Origin: Nocardia sp. NRRL S-836
Lineage (GTDB): Bacteria; Actinomycetota; Actinomycetes; Mycobacteriales; Pseudonocardiaceae
Length of the DNA stretch: 64,000 nucleotides
NCBI RefSeq assembly: GCF_001279525.1
Contig: NZ_LGDY01000058.1
Location: 144,925 to 208,924 of the forward strand
Direction: 5' to 3'
The position numbers and the translations under genes are program-made. The notes below the pieces were generated by a model, which worked only from the letters and a program-made list of their open reading frames with translations, was not told the origin of the DNA and ran no database searches. Numbering within the stretch: position 1 is the first letter of the stretch; every line of letters begins with the position of its first letter. Of this stretch, positions 42,680 to 50,561 are shown piece by piece.

Positions 42680-43431
42680 GCTCCACGGTCGACACGAAGA
42701 CGCTGCCGCAGACGGGCACCTACAAGATCTCGTTCGGGCCGTACGGCATCAACACCGGCTCGACCACGTTCAAGGCGTGGACCGTGCCCGCCGACGTCAA
42801 CGCGGGCACGATCACCCTCGACGGCACCGGCAAGACCATCTCCATCACCAACCCCGGCCAGGACGGCTACGTCACCTTCTCCGGGACCACCGGCCAGCGC
42901 GTCATCTTCCAGTCCACCGACACGTCCGCGAACCTCGGGTGCTGCGGCGCAGCCTGGCAGGTGTTCGCCCCGGACGGCACGCGGATCTCCGACGAGTACA
43001 TGAACACCACCGTAGACACCAAGACGTTGACGCAGACCGGAACCTACAAGATCTCCTTCGGGCCCTACGGCACCAACACCGGCTCCACGACCTTCAAGGC
43101 GTGGACCGTCCCGGCCGACCTCGACGCGGGCGCACTCGCCCTCGACGGCACCGCGAAGACCGTCACCGTCACCAACCCCGGCCAGGACGCCTTCGCCACC
43201 TTCTCCGGCACGGCTGGCCAGGCCGTCACCGTCGGGTCCAGCAACACCTCCGGCTCGCTGGGCTGCTGCGGCGCGGCCTGGCAGATCATCGCGCCGGACG
43301 GACAGCGGTTGACAGACCAGTACATGAACACCGAGGTCACCGGGCGCGTATTGCCGCAGACCGGCACGTACAAGGTGTGGTTCGGGCCCTACGGCACGAA
43401 CACCGGCGCCACGACCTTCACCGCGCGGATC
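41210..43431 (+). repeat. seven tandem 324-327 bp repeats in the RHS gene
   Basis: Units begin at 41210, 41537, 41864, 42188, 42512, 42784 and 43108, giving lengths 327, 327, 324, 324, 272, 324 and about 324 bp. Units 4 to 6 are nearly identical at DNA level. Each encodes about 108 residues starting VPAD[LV]NAG, with a conserved GCCG and ending QTGTY(K/R)...TTFKAWT, probably a beta-sandwich (jelly-roll or PPC-like). The fifth unit lacks exactly 52 bp, causing the frameshift. Confidence 0.95.
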
Positions 43432-46400
43432 GTCACCGCCGTCGCCGCGGCGGTCGCACCACCGGCCAAGCAGGCCGAGCGGACCGAGCAGACTCCCGCG
43501 GCCGTCGCCGAGCCGAAGCACGAGACCAGGACCAAGCCCCAGCTGCTGCCGGCGCGGCTGCGGGACGACTCGCTGCGGGTCGACCCCGACCCGGCCTCCC
43601 CGAACGCCGCGACGCTGGTCCGCGACGACCGGCTCGACGCGGCCTGGACGCCGGACGCGGGCAACCTCGACGGCCGTGACTGGCTGACCCGGCGCGGCCC
43701 GGCCACACCGGTGACCGACCTGACCGCACCCCGGGGTGTCACCGCGATCAGCGGGCACGTGCTCGGGCTCGACGGCAGGCCGCTGGCCGGCATTCCGGTG
43801 CGCGTCGACTCGATCCGCACCACCACCGACGCGAGCGGCCGGTTCCTGCTGTCCGGCGTCCGCGCCAACGCGACCATGATCGTGGTCGACGGGTACGCGG
43901 CGGACACCGGCAAGAGCAGGTACGGCACGTTCCGCATCCACGCCAGGGTCGAGCGGGGCACGACGACGCCGCTGGACGCGCCGGTGTGGCTGCCCAAGCT
44001 GGACATGGCGCACACGGTGAAGCTCGCCGCACCGACCGCGAAGGACACGGTCCTGACCACGCCGGCCATCCCCGGCCTCGAGGTCCACATCCCGGCCGGC
44101 ACCGTCGTGCGCGACATGGACGGCAAGGTCGTCACGGAGCTGGGCATCACCGCCATCCCGATCGACCGGCCGCCGTACCCGTTGCCGCGCAACGGCATCG
44201 TGCCCACGTTCTTCACCGTCCAGCCGGGCGGGGCGACGATCTTCCCGGACGGCGCGAGCGTGGTGTACCCGAACTACACCAAGCTGCCCGCCGGCACCGT
44301 CGTCGACTTCTGGAACTACGACCCGGCCGAGAAGCAGTGGTACGTCTACGGCCACGGCAAGGTCAACGCGGACGCCAGCCGGGTGATCCCGGACGAGAAG
44401 ACCAAGCTGTGGACCCTCGACGGCGCGATGTTCAACACCGGCGGCAACCCGAAGCCGGACAAGCCGTGGTGGCAGGACCTGCTCGACAAGCTCTCCGGTG
44501 ACCCGGTCGACCTGTCCACCGGTCTGCTGACCGACACCCACACCGATCTCGGCCTCGACGACACCCTGCCGATCTCGCTGAACCGGCAGTACTGGCAGGG
44601 CGACAACCACAGCCGCGACTTCGGGCTGAACTCCGGCGCCGACCACAACATGTACCTGGCCTCCGAACAGCAGTACCAGGAGGTCGACCTCTACACGCCG
44701 GGCGGCGGGCGCGCGCACTACGTCCGCACCTCGCCCGGCACCGGCTACGGCGACGCGGTGTTCGCCGCGGTCGGCTCCCCCGGCCGCTACACCGGTTCCA
44801 CCATCGCGCAGGAGAACGGCGACTGGGTGCTGACCCTGCGGGACGGCACCAAGTGGTTCTTCCCCTGGTACAGCAGGCCGCGTGCCATGCGTGACCGCAA
44901 CGGCAACCAGGTCACGTTCGTGCGGCCGAGCGGCGCCAACGGCGAGGTCACCCAGATCCTCTCGCCCAACGGCCGCTGGATCGGGCTGGAGTACGACGCC
45001 TCGGCCAGGGTCATCAGGGCCAGCGACAACATCGGCCGCCAGGTCGGCTACACCTACGACACGGCGGGCCGGCTCGCGACCGTCACCGACCCGGCGGGCA
45101 AGGTCACCACCTACACCTACGACACCGCGAACCGGGTCACCGGCATCACCGACGGGCGCGGCAACACCTACCTGAGCGTCGCCTACGACGCGAACGGCAG
45201 GGTGTCGCGGCAGGACATCGCCGACGGCGGTTCCTTCACCTTCGCCTACACCCTCGACGCGCAGAACCAGGTCACCGAGACCAGGGTGACCCAGCCGAAC
45301 GGGTCGGTGCGTCGGGTGACCTTCACCGCCACCGGGATGGTCGCCACCGACACCACCGCCTTCGGCACGTCGCTGGCGCGGACCACCACCTACGAACGCG
45401 GCGCCGGCAACCGGCTCGACGCCGTGGTCGACCCGTACGGCCGGCGCGCCGAGTACACCTACGACGCCGCGGACCGGGTGGTGAAGGCGACCGGCCTCGC
45501 GGACACCGCAGGCGAGTACACCTCGGCCGAGGCCACCTGGGGAGCGTTCGACCAGCCGACGACCACCAAGGACGCGGCCGGGCGCACCAGCACCTTCACC
45601 TACGACGCGAAGGGCAACCTGCTCACCGCGACCGACCCGCTCGGCCGCACCACGACCACCACCCGCACGTCGGCGGGGCAGGTCGCGACCCTGCGCGACC
45701 CCGCGGGCGCGACCACCACGTTCACCTGGGAGTCCGGCACGCTGACCGGCGTGCGCGACGCGCTCGGCCGCACCGCGACGACCTTCCACGACGCGGCCGG
45801 CCGGCCGGTGCTGTGGACCGACGCGGCGGGGGCGCGCAAGCTCGTCGCCTACGACGCGCTGAACAACCCGGTGAAGGTCACCGACGCGCTCGGCGGCGTC
45901 AGCACGTTCACCTACGACGCCAACGGCAACCGGACCGCCTACACCGATCCCCGCGGCAAGACGACCTCGTGGACCTACGACAAGGCCGACCGGGCGGTCA
46001 CCCGCGTCGACCCGTTCAACCGCACCGACACCACCACCTACGACGGCACCGGCCGGGTCACCGCGACGGTCAGCCGCGCCGGGCTGCGCACCGAGATGAC
46101 CTACGACCAGCTCAACCGGCCGGTCAGCATCCGGTACGGGGTGACCGGCTCGGCCACGCAGCAGTCGAAGATCACCTACGGCTACGACGCCCTGGACCGG
46201 CTCACCACGCTCACCGACACGGCGGGCGGCACCACCAGCCAGACGTGGGACTCGTTCGACCGGCTCGCCAGCACCACCGGCCCCAACGGCACGGTCGGCT
46301 ACACCTACGACGTCCTCGGCCGCACGACCGGTGTCACGGTGCCGGGGCTGCCCGCCACCACCTACACCTACGACAACGCCGACCAGCTCACCGGCGCGAC

Positions 46401-47820
46401 CCGTGGCGGCGACACGGTCACCGTGGCGCGGGACGCGGCCGGCCGGGCCAGCGCGGTCGCGTTGCCGGGTGGCTGGCGGCAGACCTTCACCCGGGACGCG
46501 ATCGGGCAGGTCACCGGCATCGCCTACAGCCACAACGGCACCGCCAAGGGCGACCTCGGCTACACCTACGACGCGGTGAGCAGGCGGACCTCGGTCACCG
46601 GCTCGCTCGCGAACGTGGCGCTGCCGGCCGCCAGGTCGAACCTGGCCTACGACAACGGCAACCGGCTGGTCTCCGCGGACGGCACGGCGCTGACCTACGA
46701 CAACGACGGCAACCTGCTCTCCGACGGCACCACCGCCTACACGTGGAACGCGCGCGGCGAGCTGGCCGGCACCAGCCGGTCCGGGCTGAGCAGCACCAAC
46801 GTCTACGGCCCCACCGGGATCCGGGACACCCGCACGGTCGGCTCGGCGACCACCCGGTTCGTCTACGACGGCGCCAACGCCGCCGCCGAGCTCGACGGTG
46901 CGGGCACGTTGTCGGCCGGGCTGCTCTCCGTGGGCACCGACAGGTGGGCGGGGCGCGCCAAGGCGGGGATCACCGACAGCGTCCTGACCGACGGGCTCGG
47001 GTCGCCGCTGGCGCTCGGGCGGGCGGACGGGACACTGGCCGCGACCCAGTCCTACGACCCGTTCGGCGTGCCGGCCACCACCGGTGACGCCCGCGGCTCG
47101 GATCTGTCGTTCACCGGGCGGCAGGACGACGGCACCGGCCTGCTCCAGTACCGCGAGCGGTACTACAGCCCCGCGCTGGGCCGGTTCATCTCCGAGGACC
47201 CGATCGGCTACCAGGGCGGCGGCAACCTCTACGCCTACGTCGGCAACTCGCCGGCCAACGCCACCGACCCGACCGGCACCAACCCGCTGCTGCTCGGCTG
47301 CCTCGGCGGGGCCGCGATGGACGCGGCGATGGACTACGCCGGGCAGCGCCTGTCCGGGCGCAAGGTCGACTGGGGCTGGGGCGGTGTCGGCGGCGCCGCC
47401 GCGGCCGGGTGCCTCGGCGGGATGCTCGGCGCCGGGATCGGCAAGTGGCTGTCGAAGGCCGCGGACCTGCGCGACATCCAGAACGGGTGGAAGGCGGCCG
47501 GCGGGAAGGGCTGGCAACGCGGTCAGGACATCTACTCCAAGACCGCGGCGGGCAACGACCCGGCCTGGTCGACCGTGCGGTCGCGGTACTGGAAGAACGC
47601 CGCGGAGCACCCCAGCGCGAGCCGGCAGTGGTCCGACGCCGACCTCGCCAGGATGCGGTCCGGGCAACCGCCCACTCGCTACAATCCCGACAAGGGCGGC
47701 ATGGAGTCGATGGAGCTGTCCCACGAGCCGATCCCCATGCGCGACGGCGGCAAGCGGGTCGTGCCGCGCTGGCCGCAGGACCACGCGGCCAGAGACCCCT
47801 TCCGGCACCCCGGGTACTGA
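42676..47820 (+). CDS. RHS protein, 3' part with C-terminal nuclease-like toxin domain
   Basis: The downstream 1,714 codons in the restored phase. After the end of repeat 5 and repeats 6-7 come a Pro/Ala/Thr linker, a carboxypeptidase-regulatory-like domain (ISGHVLGLDGRPLAGIPV), a DUF6531 region (GDPVDLSTGLLTDTHTDLGL), many YD/Rhs repeats, and the core-closing motif YRERYYSPALGRFISEDPIG...YVGNSPANATDPTG. The variable tail from about 47281 has a Gly-rich hydrophobic stretch and then LSHEPIPMRDGGKR...RWPQDHAARDPFRHPGY, resembling HNH/EndoVII (GH-E-like) nuclease toxins. This is a contact-dependent or secreted polymorphic toxin. Whether this half is translated depends on the 52-bp gap being real. 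Confidence 0.85.
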   Translation: MSSTVDTKTLPQTGTYKISFGPYGINTGSTTFKAWTVPADVNAGTITLDGTGKTISITNPGQDGYVTFSGTTGQRVIFQSTDTSANLGCCGAAWQVFAPDGTRISDEYMNTTVDTKTLTQTGTYKISFGPYGTNTGSTTFKAWTVPADLDAGALALDGTAKTVTVTNPGQDAFATFSGTAGQAVTVGSSNTSGSLGCCGAAWQIIAPDGQRLTDQYMNTEVTGRVLPQTGTYKVWFGPYGTNTGATTFTARIVTAVAAAVAPPAKQAERTEQTPAAVAEPKHETRTKPQLLPARLRDDSLRVDPDPASPNAATLVRDDRLDAAWTPDAGNLDGRDWLTRRGPATPVTDLTAPRGVTAISGHVLGLDGRPLAGIPVRVDSIRTTTDASGRFLLSGVRANATMIVVDGYAADTGKSRYGTFRIHARVERGTTTPLDAPVWLPKLDMAHTVKLAAPTAKDTVLTTPAIPGLEVHIPAGTVVRDMDGKVVTELGITAIPIDRPPYPLPRNGIVPTFFTVQPGGATIFPDGASVVYPNYTKLPAGTVVDFWNYDPAEKQWYVYGHGKVNADASRVIPDEKTKLWTLDGAMFNTGGNPKPDKPWWQDLLDKLSGDPVDLSTGLLTDTHTDLGLDDTLPISLNRQYWQGDNHSRDFGLNSGADHNMYLASEQQYQEVDLYTPGGGRAHYVRTSPGTGYGDAVFAAVGSPGRYTGSTIAQENGDWVLTLRDGTKWFFPWYSRPRAMRDRNGNQVTFVRPSGANGEVTQILSPNGRWIGLEYDASARVIRASDNIGRQVGYTYDTAGRLATVTDPAGKVTTYTYDTANRVTGITDGRGNTYLSVAYDANGRVSRQDIADGGSFTFAYTLDAQNQVTETRVTQPNGSVRRVTFTATGMVATDTTAFGTSLARTTTYERGAGNRLDAVVDPYGRRAEYTYDAADRVVKATGLADTAGEYTSAEATWGAFDQPTTTKDAAGRTSTFTYDAKGNLLTATDPLGRTTTTTRTSAGQVATLRDPAGATTTFTWESGTLTGVRDALGRTATTFHDAAGRPVLWTDAAGARKLVAYDALNNPVKVTDALGGVSTFTYDANGNRTAYTDPRGKTTSWTYDKADRAVTRVDPFNRTDTTTYDGTGRVTATVSRAGLRTEMTYDQLNRPVSIRYGVTGSATQQSKITYGYDALDRLTTLTDTAGGTTSQTWDSFDRLASTTGPNGTVGYTYDVLGRTTGVTVPGLPATTYTYDNADQLTGATRGGDTVTVARDAAGRASAVALPGGWRQTFTRDAIGQVTGIAYSHNGTAKGDLGYTYDAVSRRTSVTGSLANVALPAARSNLAYDNGNRLVSADGTALTYDNDGNLLSDGTTAYTWNARGELAGTSRSGLSSTNVYGPTGIRDTRTVGSATTRFVYDGANAAAELDGAGTLSAGLLSVGTDRWAGRAKAGITDSVLTDGLGSPLALGRADGTLAATQSYDPFGVPATTGDARGSDLSFTGRQDDGTGLLQYRERYYSPALGRFISEDPIGYQGGGNLYAYVGNSPANATDPTGTNPLLLGCLGGAAMDAAMDYAGQRLSGRKVDWGWGGVGGAAAAGCLGGMLGAGIGKWLSKAADLRDIQNGWKAAGGKGWQRGQDIYSKTAAGNDPAWSTVRSRYWKNAAEHPSASRQWSDADLARMRSGQPPTRYNPDKGGMESMELSHEPIPMRDGGKRVVPRWPQDHAARDPFRHPGY

Positions 47821-47832
47821 CGAGGGACTGTG

Positions 47833-48288
47833 ATGGCCAAGAAGCTGGGCGAGCTGTTCGCCGAGGGGCGGGGTGCGCCCCTCGACGTGGCCGGGCAGCG
47901 CGTGACGATGACCTACGAGCTGCCCGACCCCGCCGACGGCCAGACCCTGCGGATCGCGTTCACCGGCGCACGCCGGGACCGGCGGGAGGGTCTGGTGGTC
48001 AAGGCCAGGGGCGGGGTGCTGGAGGTCAACGGCCAGCGGCTCGCCGAGGTGGTGCTGTGGACCGACACCGCGCCACCGCTGGTCGAGCTGACCGTGCGCC
48101 GGTCCGGGCGCGGGGGGCTGCTGGTGCGGATGTGGAACACCTGGGTCGACGACGCCGGCGTCGACCAGGCGTGGGTCGGCAACGCGGGGATCGTCGTGGA
48201 GGAGACCGGCGACGGGGCGGTGCTGCGGTGCAGCGACGGCTACGACGACCCCTCGTTCGACGACCTCGTGGTCACGGTCGCCCGGTGA
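47833..48288 (+). CDS. probable immunity protein for the RHS toxin
   Basis: A 151-residue soluble protein starting 12 bases after the RHS stop, ATG after GAGGGACT. It is predicted mostly beta (TMTYELPDPADGQTLRIAF, LLVRMWNTWVDDAGVDQAW). No family recognised. Its place directly behind the toxin tail is the standard position of the cognate immunity gene, which is the basis for the call. It overlaps the DyP-like gene by GTGA. Confidence 0.65.
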   Translation: MAKKLGELFAEGRGAPLDVAGQRVTMTYELPDPADGQTLRIAFTGARRDRREGLVVKARGGVLEVNGQRLAEVVLWTDTAPPLVELTVRRSGRGGLLVRMWNTWVDDAGVDQAWVGNAGIVVEETGDGAVLRCSDGYDDPSFDDLVVTVAR

Positions 48289-49202
48289 TCGACCGCCGCG
48301 ACCTGCTGGTCGGCGCCGGCCTCGGCACGCTGCTGGCGTGCCTGGGCCTGTCCGGCTGCGGCACGCCGACCACCGACCCGCCCGGCACCCACCCGGCGCT
48401 GCGCACCCCGCGCCCGGCCGGGGCGCTGGCCCTGCTGCGGGCGCGCGGGACGGACGCCAGGGCGCAGCTGCTGGGCGTGCGCGGCGACGACGTGATGGTC
48501 GGCCTCGGCCCGACGCTCGCGGATGTGCCCATGATGCCCGACTTCCCCGGCGAGACCCTGGACCGCGACCGTTCCCGCACCGACGCGTTCGTCCAGGTCG
48601 AGGGGGACGACCGGGACGACTGCGCGGCCCGGCTGGCCGAGGTGCTCGCCGAACTGCCCGGTCTCACTCCGGTGTGGACGGTGCCGGTCCACCGCGACGT
48701 CGCCGCGCCGCTGGACGGCAAACCCCTGCAGCGCAACCCCTTCGGCTTCGTCGAGGGGCAGACCAACGAGCAGTCGGTGCTGCTGCCCGACGGCGACACC
48801 CTCGCCGCGCTGCGCGTCATCCGGCTGGCCCACCCGCTGTGGGACGCCGACAGCGCCGAGGCGCAGGCCAGGATCATCGGCCGCCACCCGGACGGCACCT
48901 GGCTCGACGGCACCCCGGCCGGCCGCGTCCCCGACTACGCCGGCGACCCGGACGGCGCGGCGATCCCGCTGAACTCGCACGTGCGCACCATGAACCCGCG
49001 CACCGAGGGCACCCCGGCGCCGCGCATGCTGCGCCGTTCGTGGATCTACCAGGAGACCCCTGCCGAGACCGGTGTGGTGTTCATGGCGTTCCAGTCGTCC
49101 TTCGAGGACGGCTTCGCCCGCGCGCAGTCCCGCCTGGCCTCGGACGCGCTGCACCCGTACCTGCTGACCACGGCGGGCGGGTACTACCGGGTGCCCGCCT
49201 GA
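48285..49202 (+). CDS. DyP-type peroxidase-like lipoprotein with altered GxxDG motif
   Basis: A 305-residue exported protein. The N-terminus combines a twin-arginine-like RRDLLVG with a lipobox LSGC, so it may be a Tat-exported lipoprotein. The body matches DyP-type haem peroxidases: NPFGF-VEG-QTNE, proximal His232 in NSHVRTMNPR, RRSWIYQE and FMAFQSSFEDGF. The normally strict Asp of GxxDG is Glu157 here (GFVEG). Peroxide chemistry may be reduced or changed. The GTG start overlaps the immunity gene stop, an unexpected partner for an RHS cassette. Confidence 0.85.
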   Translation: MIDRRDLLVGAGLGTLLACLGLSGCGTPTTDPPGTHPALRTPRPAGALALLRARGTDARAQLLGVRGDDVMVGLGPTLADVPMMPDFPGETLDRDRSRTDAFVQVEGDDRDDCAARLAEVLAELPGLTPVWTVPVHRDVAAPLDGKPLQRNPFGFVEGQTNEQSVLLPDGDTLAALRVIRLAHPLWDADSAEAQARIIGRHPDGTWLDGTPAGRVPDYAGDPDGAAIPLNSHVRTMNPRTEGTPAPRMLRRSWIYQETPAETGVVFMAFQSSFEDGFARAQSRLASDALHPYLLTTAGGYYRVPA

Positions 49203-49393
49203 AGCCCGTCCTCGCGCCCTCCCCCGCGCGAGCGGTGTGCCACCCTGCGCGAGACAGGCATCGTTCCAGGTGAACGGCCTGCGCGGGCTGGGGGCGATCG
49301 GAAATTATATCTGTTTTGTATGTGCCTGGCCGAGAATGTGTGACCTCCGCGCCGCCTGACCGCTCAAGAAACCCCACACCAGTGAGGAAACAC

Positions 49394-50263
49394 ATGCCCA
49401 GACCACGGACATGGACACGTTTGGCCCTCGCCGCGGCTGCCACGGCGCTCGCCGCCGCGAGCCTCACCGCGTTGACGGCGACCCCGGCGGCCGCGGCGGC
49501 CAGGGACGGCGTCTGCGACAGCGGCGAGTTCTGCTACTTCTACAACAGCGACCGCGCGGGCTCGATCTCCGACTTCGCGGGGTCGGTCCCCGACTACGGC
49601 TCCACCCAGCCCTCCTGCTACGACTTCAAGAGCGCGGGCGCCGGACAGGGACTGTGCGTCAAGAACAACGCCGCGTCGGTGTGGAACCGCACCGGCGGCA
49701 CGGTCCGGGTGTACTACAACTCCGGCTACGCCGGCGCCAGCCAGGACTTCGCGGCCGGCGCGAAGACCAACCTGAACTCGACGCTGAAGAACAACAACGC
49801 CTCGCACCAGTTCAACCCCGGCACGACCGGCCGCTTCTGGCTGCCGTTCCCCTGCGGGGAGACCTGGGAGGCGAGCACCCGCAGCAACCACAGCCCGGCC
49901 AACGCCGTCGACCTCAACCACTACCCCGAGGACAACGGCTACAAGGTCTACTCGTCCGCACCGGGCACGGTGTCGAAGGTCGCGAACCTGGGCAGCACCT
50001 CCTACGGGCGCTACATCGTGATCGACCACGCGGGCGGCTGGCAGACCCTGTACGCGCACCTCAGCTCGCAGGACGTGTCCGTCGGCCAGTCGGTGTCCGA
50101 GAAGACGATGATCGGCCGGGTCGGCAACACCGGCGGTTCCACCGGCCCGCACCTGCACTACGAGCAGAAGCTCAACGGCTCCGTGCAGCGGGTGACGTTC
50201 CGGGACGGCAACCCGACCTACTGGGGCACGCGCAACCTCGCGCGCAGCACGAACTGCCCCTGA
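49394..50263 (+). CDS. secreted M23 peptidase with N-terminal I36 inhibitor-like domain
   Basis: Exported cell-wall or protein hydrolase of 289 residues. A signal peptide (to about residue 37, ...PAAAA) precedes a peptidase-inhibitor I36-type domain (DGVCDSGEFCYFYNSDRAGSI, NNNASHQF), then an M23/LytM domain with HSPANAVDLN (first zinc ligands), HAGGWQTLYAHL and HLHYEQ (HxH). The I36-M23 fusion is common in actinomycetes. ATG 49394 follows GAGGAAACAC. The 190-bp upstream gap contains a locally AT-rich stretch around 49301-49320 that may hold its promoter. Confidence 0.92.
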   Translation: MPRPRTWTRLALAAAATALAAASLTALTATPAAAAARDGVCDSGEFCYFYNSDRAGSISDFAGSVPDYGSTQPSCYDFKSAGAGQGLCVKNNAASVWNRTGGTVRVYYNSGYAGASQDFAAGAKTNLNSTLKNNNASHQFNPGTTGRFWLPFPCGETWEASTRSNHSPANAVDLNHYPEDNGYKVYSSAPGTVSKVANLGSTSYGRYIVIDHAGGWQTLYAHLSSQDVSVGQSVSEKTMIGRVGNTGGSTGPHLHYEQKLNGSVQRVTFRDGNPTYWGTRNLARSTNCP

Positions 50264-50275
50264 CGAACGGATGAC

Positions 50276-50308
50276 CGGGTGCCCCGGCCGCTTCGGCCGG
50301 GGCACCCG
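50276..50308 (+). terminator. terminator after M23 gene
   Basis: Perfect 15-bp stem, CGGGTGCCCCGGCCG (50276-50290) with CGGCCGGGGCACCCG (50294-50308), and a 3-nt loop, 12 bp after the stop. Confidence 0.9.
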
Positions 50309-50473
50309 TCGTACCCACCGGTTCGCGCGCCTGGCGTGCCGTCAGCGCAACGAGAGCGCGCGGCTGGTGGTGTGGAACAGGTCGGTCTGGTCGGTCACGC
50401 CGACCTGCGTGCGGTCACTATCCGGCCAAGGTTGCACGACCAGGTGATCACCACCTCGAGTTGCCGCACACAC

Positions 50474-50526
50474 ATCGGGAACGCTGTGGTGCATACCCCT
50501 CATCAATGCACCACAGCGTTCCCGAT
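50474..50526. terminator. 21-bp perfect inverted repeat, probable terminator of the FN3 gene
   Basis: Arms 50474-50494 and 50506-50526 match perfectly, and five more bases outward match with one mismatch; the loop is 11 nt. It lies 36 bp beyond the stop of the leftward FN3 gene. The arms are longer than most terminators in this window, so a small mobile repeat is possible. Between 50309 and 50473 the minus strand reads like the end of a coding frame (LVVQPWPDSDRTQVGVTDQT ... ending at 50342), perhaps a gene remnant. Confidence 0.65.
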
Positions 50527-50561
50527 GCGTGCGCGGTTTTCGCTGCGCCACCGATGTGCGG

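Noticed and set aside
41210..43431. CRISPR-like array
   Set aside because: The repeats are 324 bp protein-coding units without spacers.
42595..47808. Minus-strand open frame of 1,737 codons
   Set aside because: It is entirely antisense to the RHS gene, has no domain resemblance, and arises from high-GC third positions in repetitive sequence.
50342..50551. Complete small gene on the minus strand
   Set aside because: The start lies inside the 21-bp inverted repeat; only the last 35 codons look protein-like, so at best it is a remnant.
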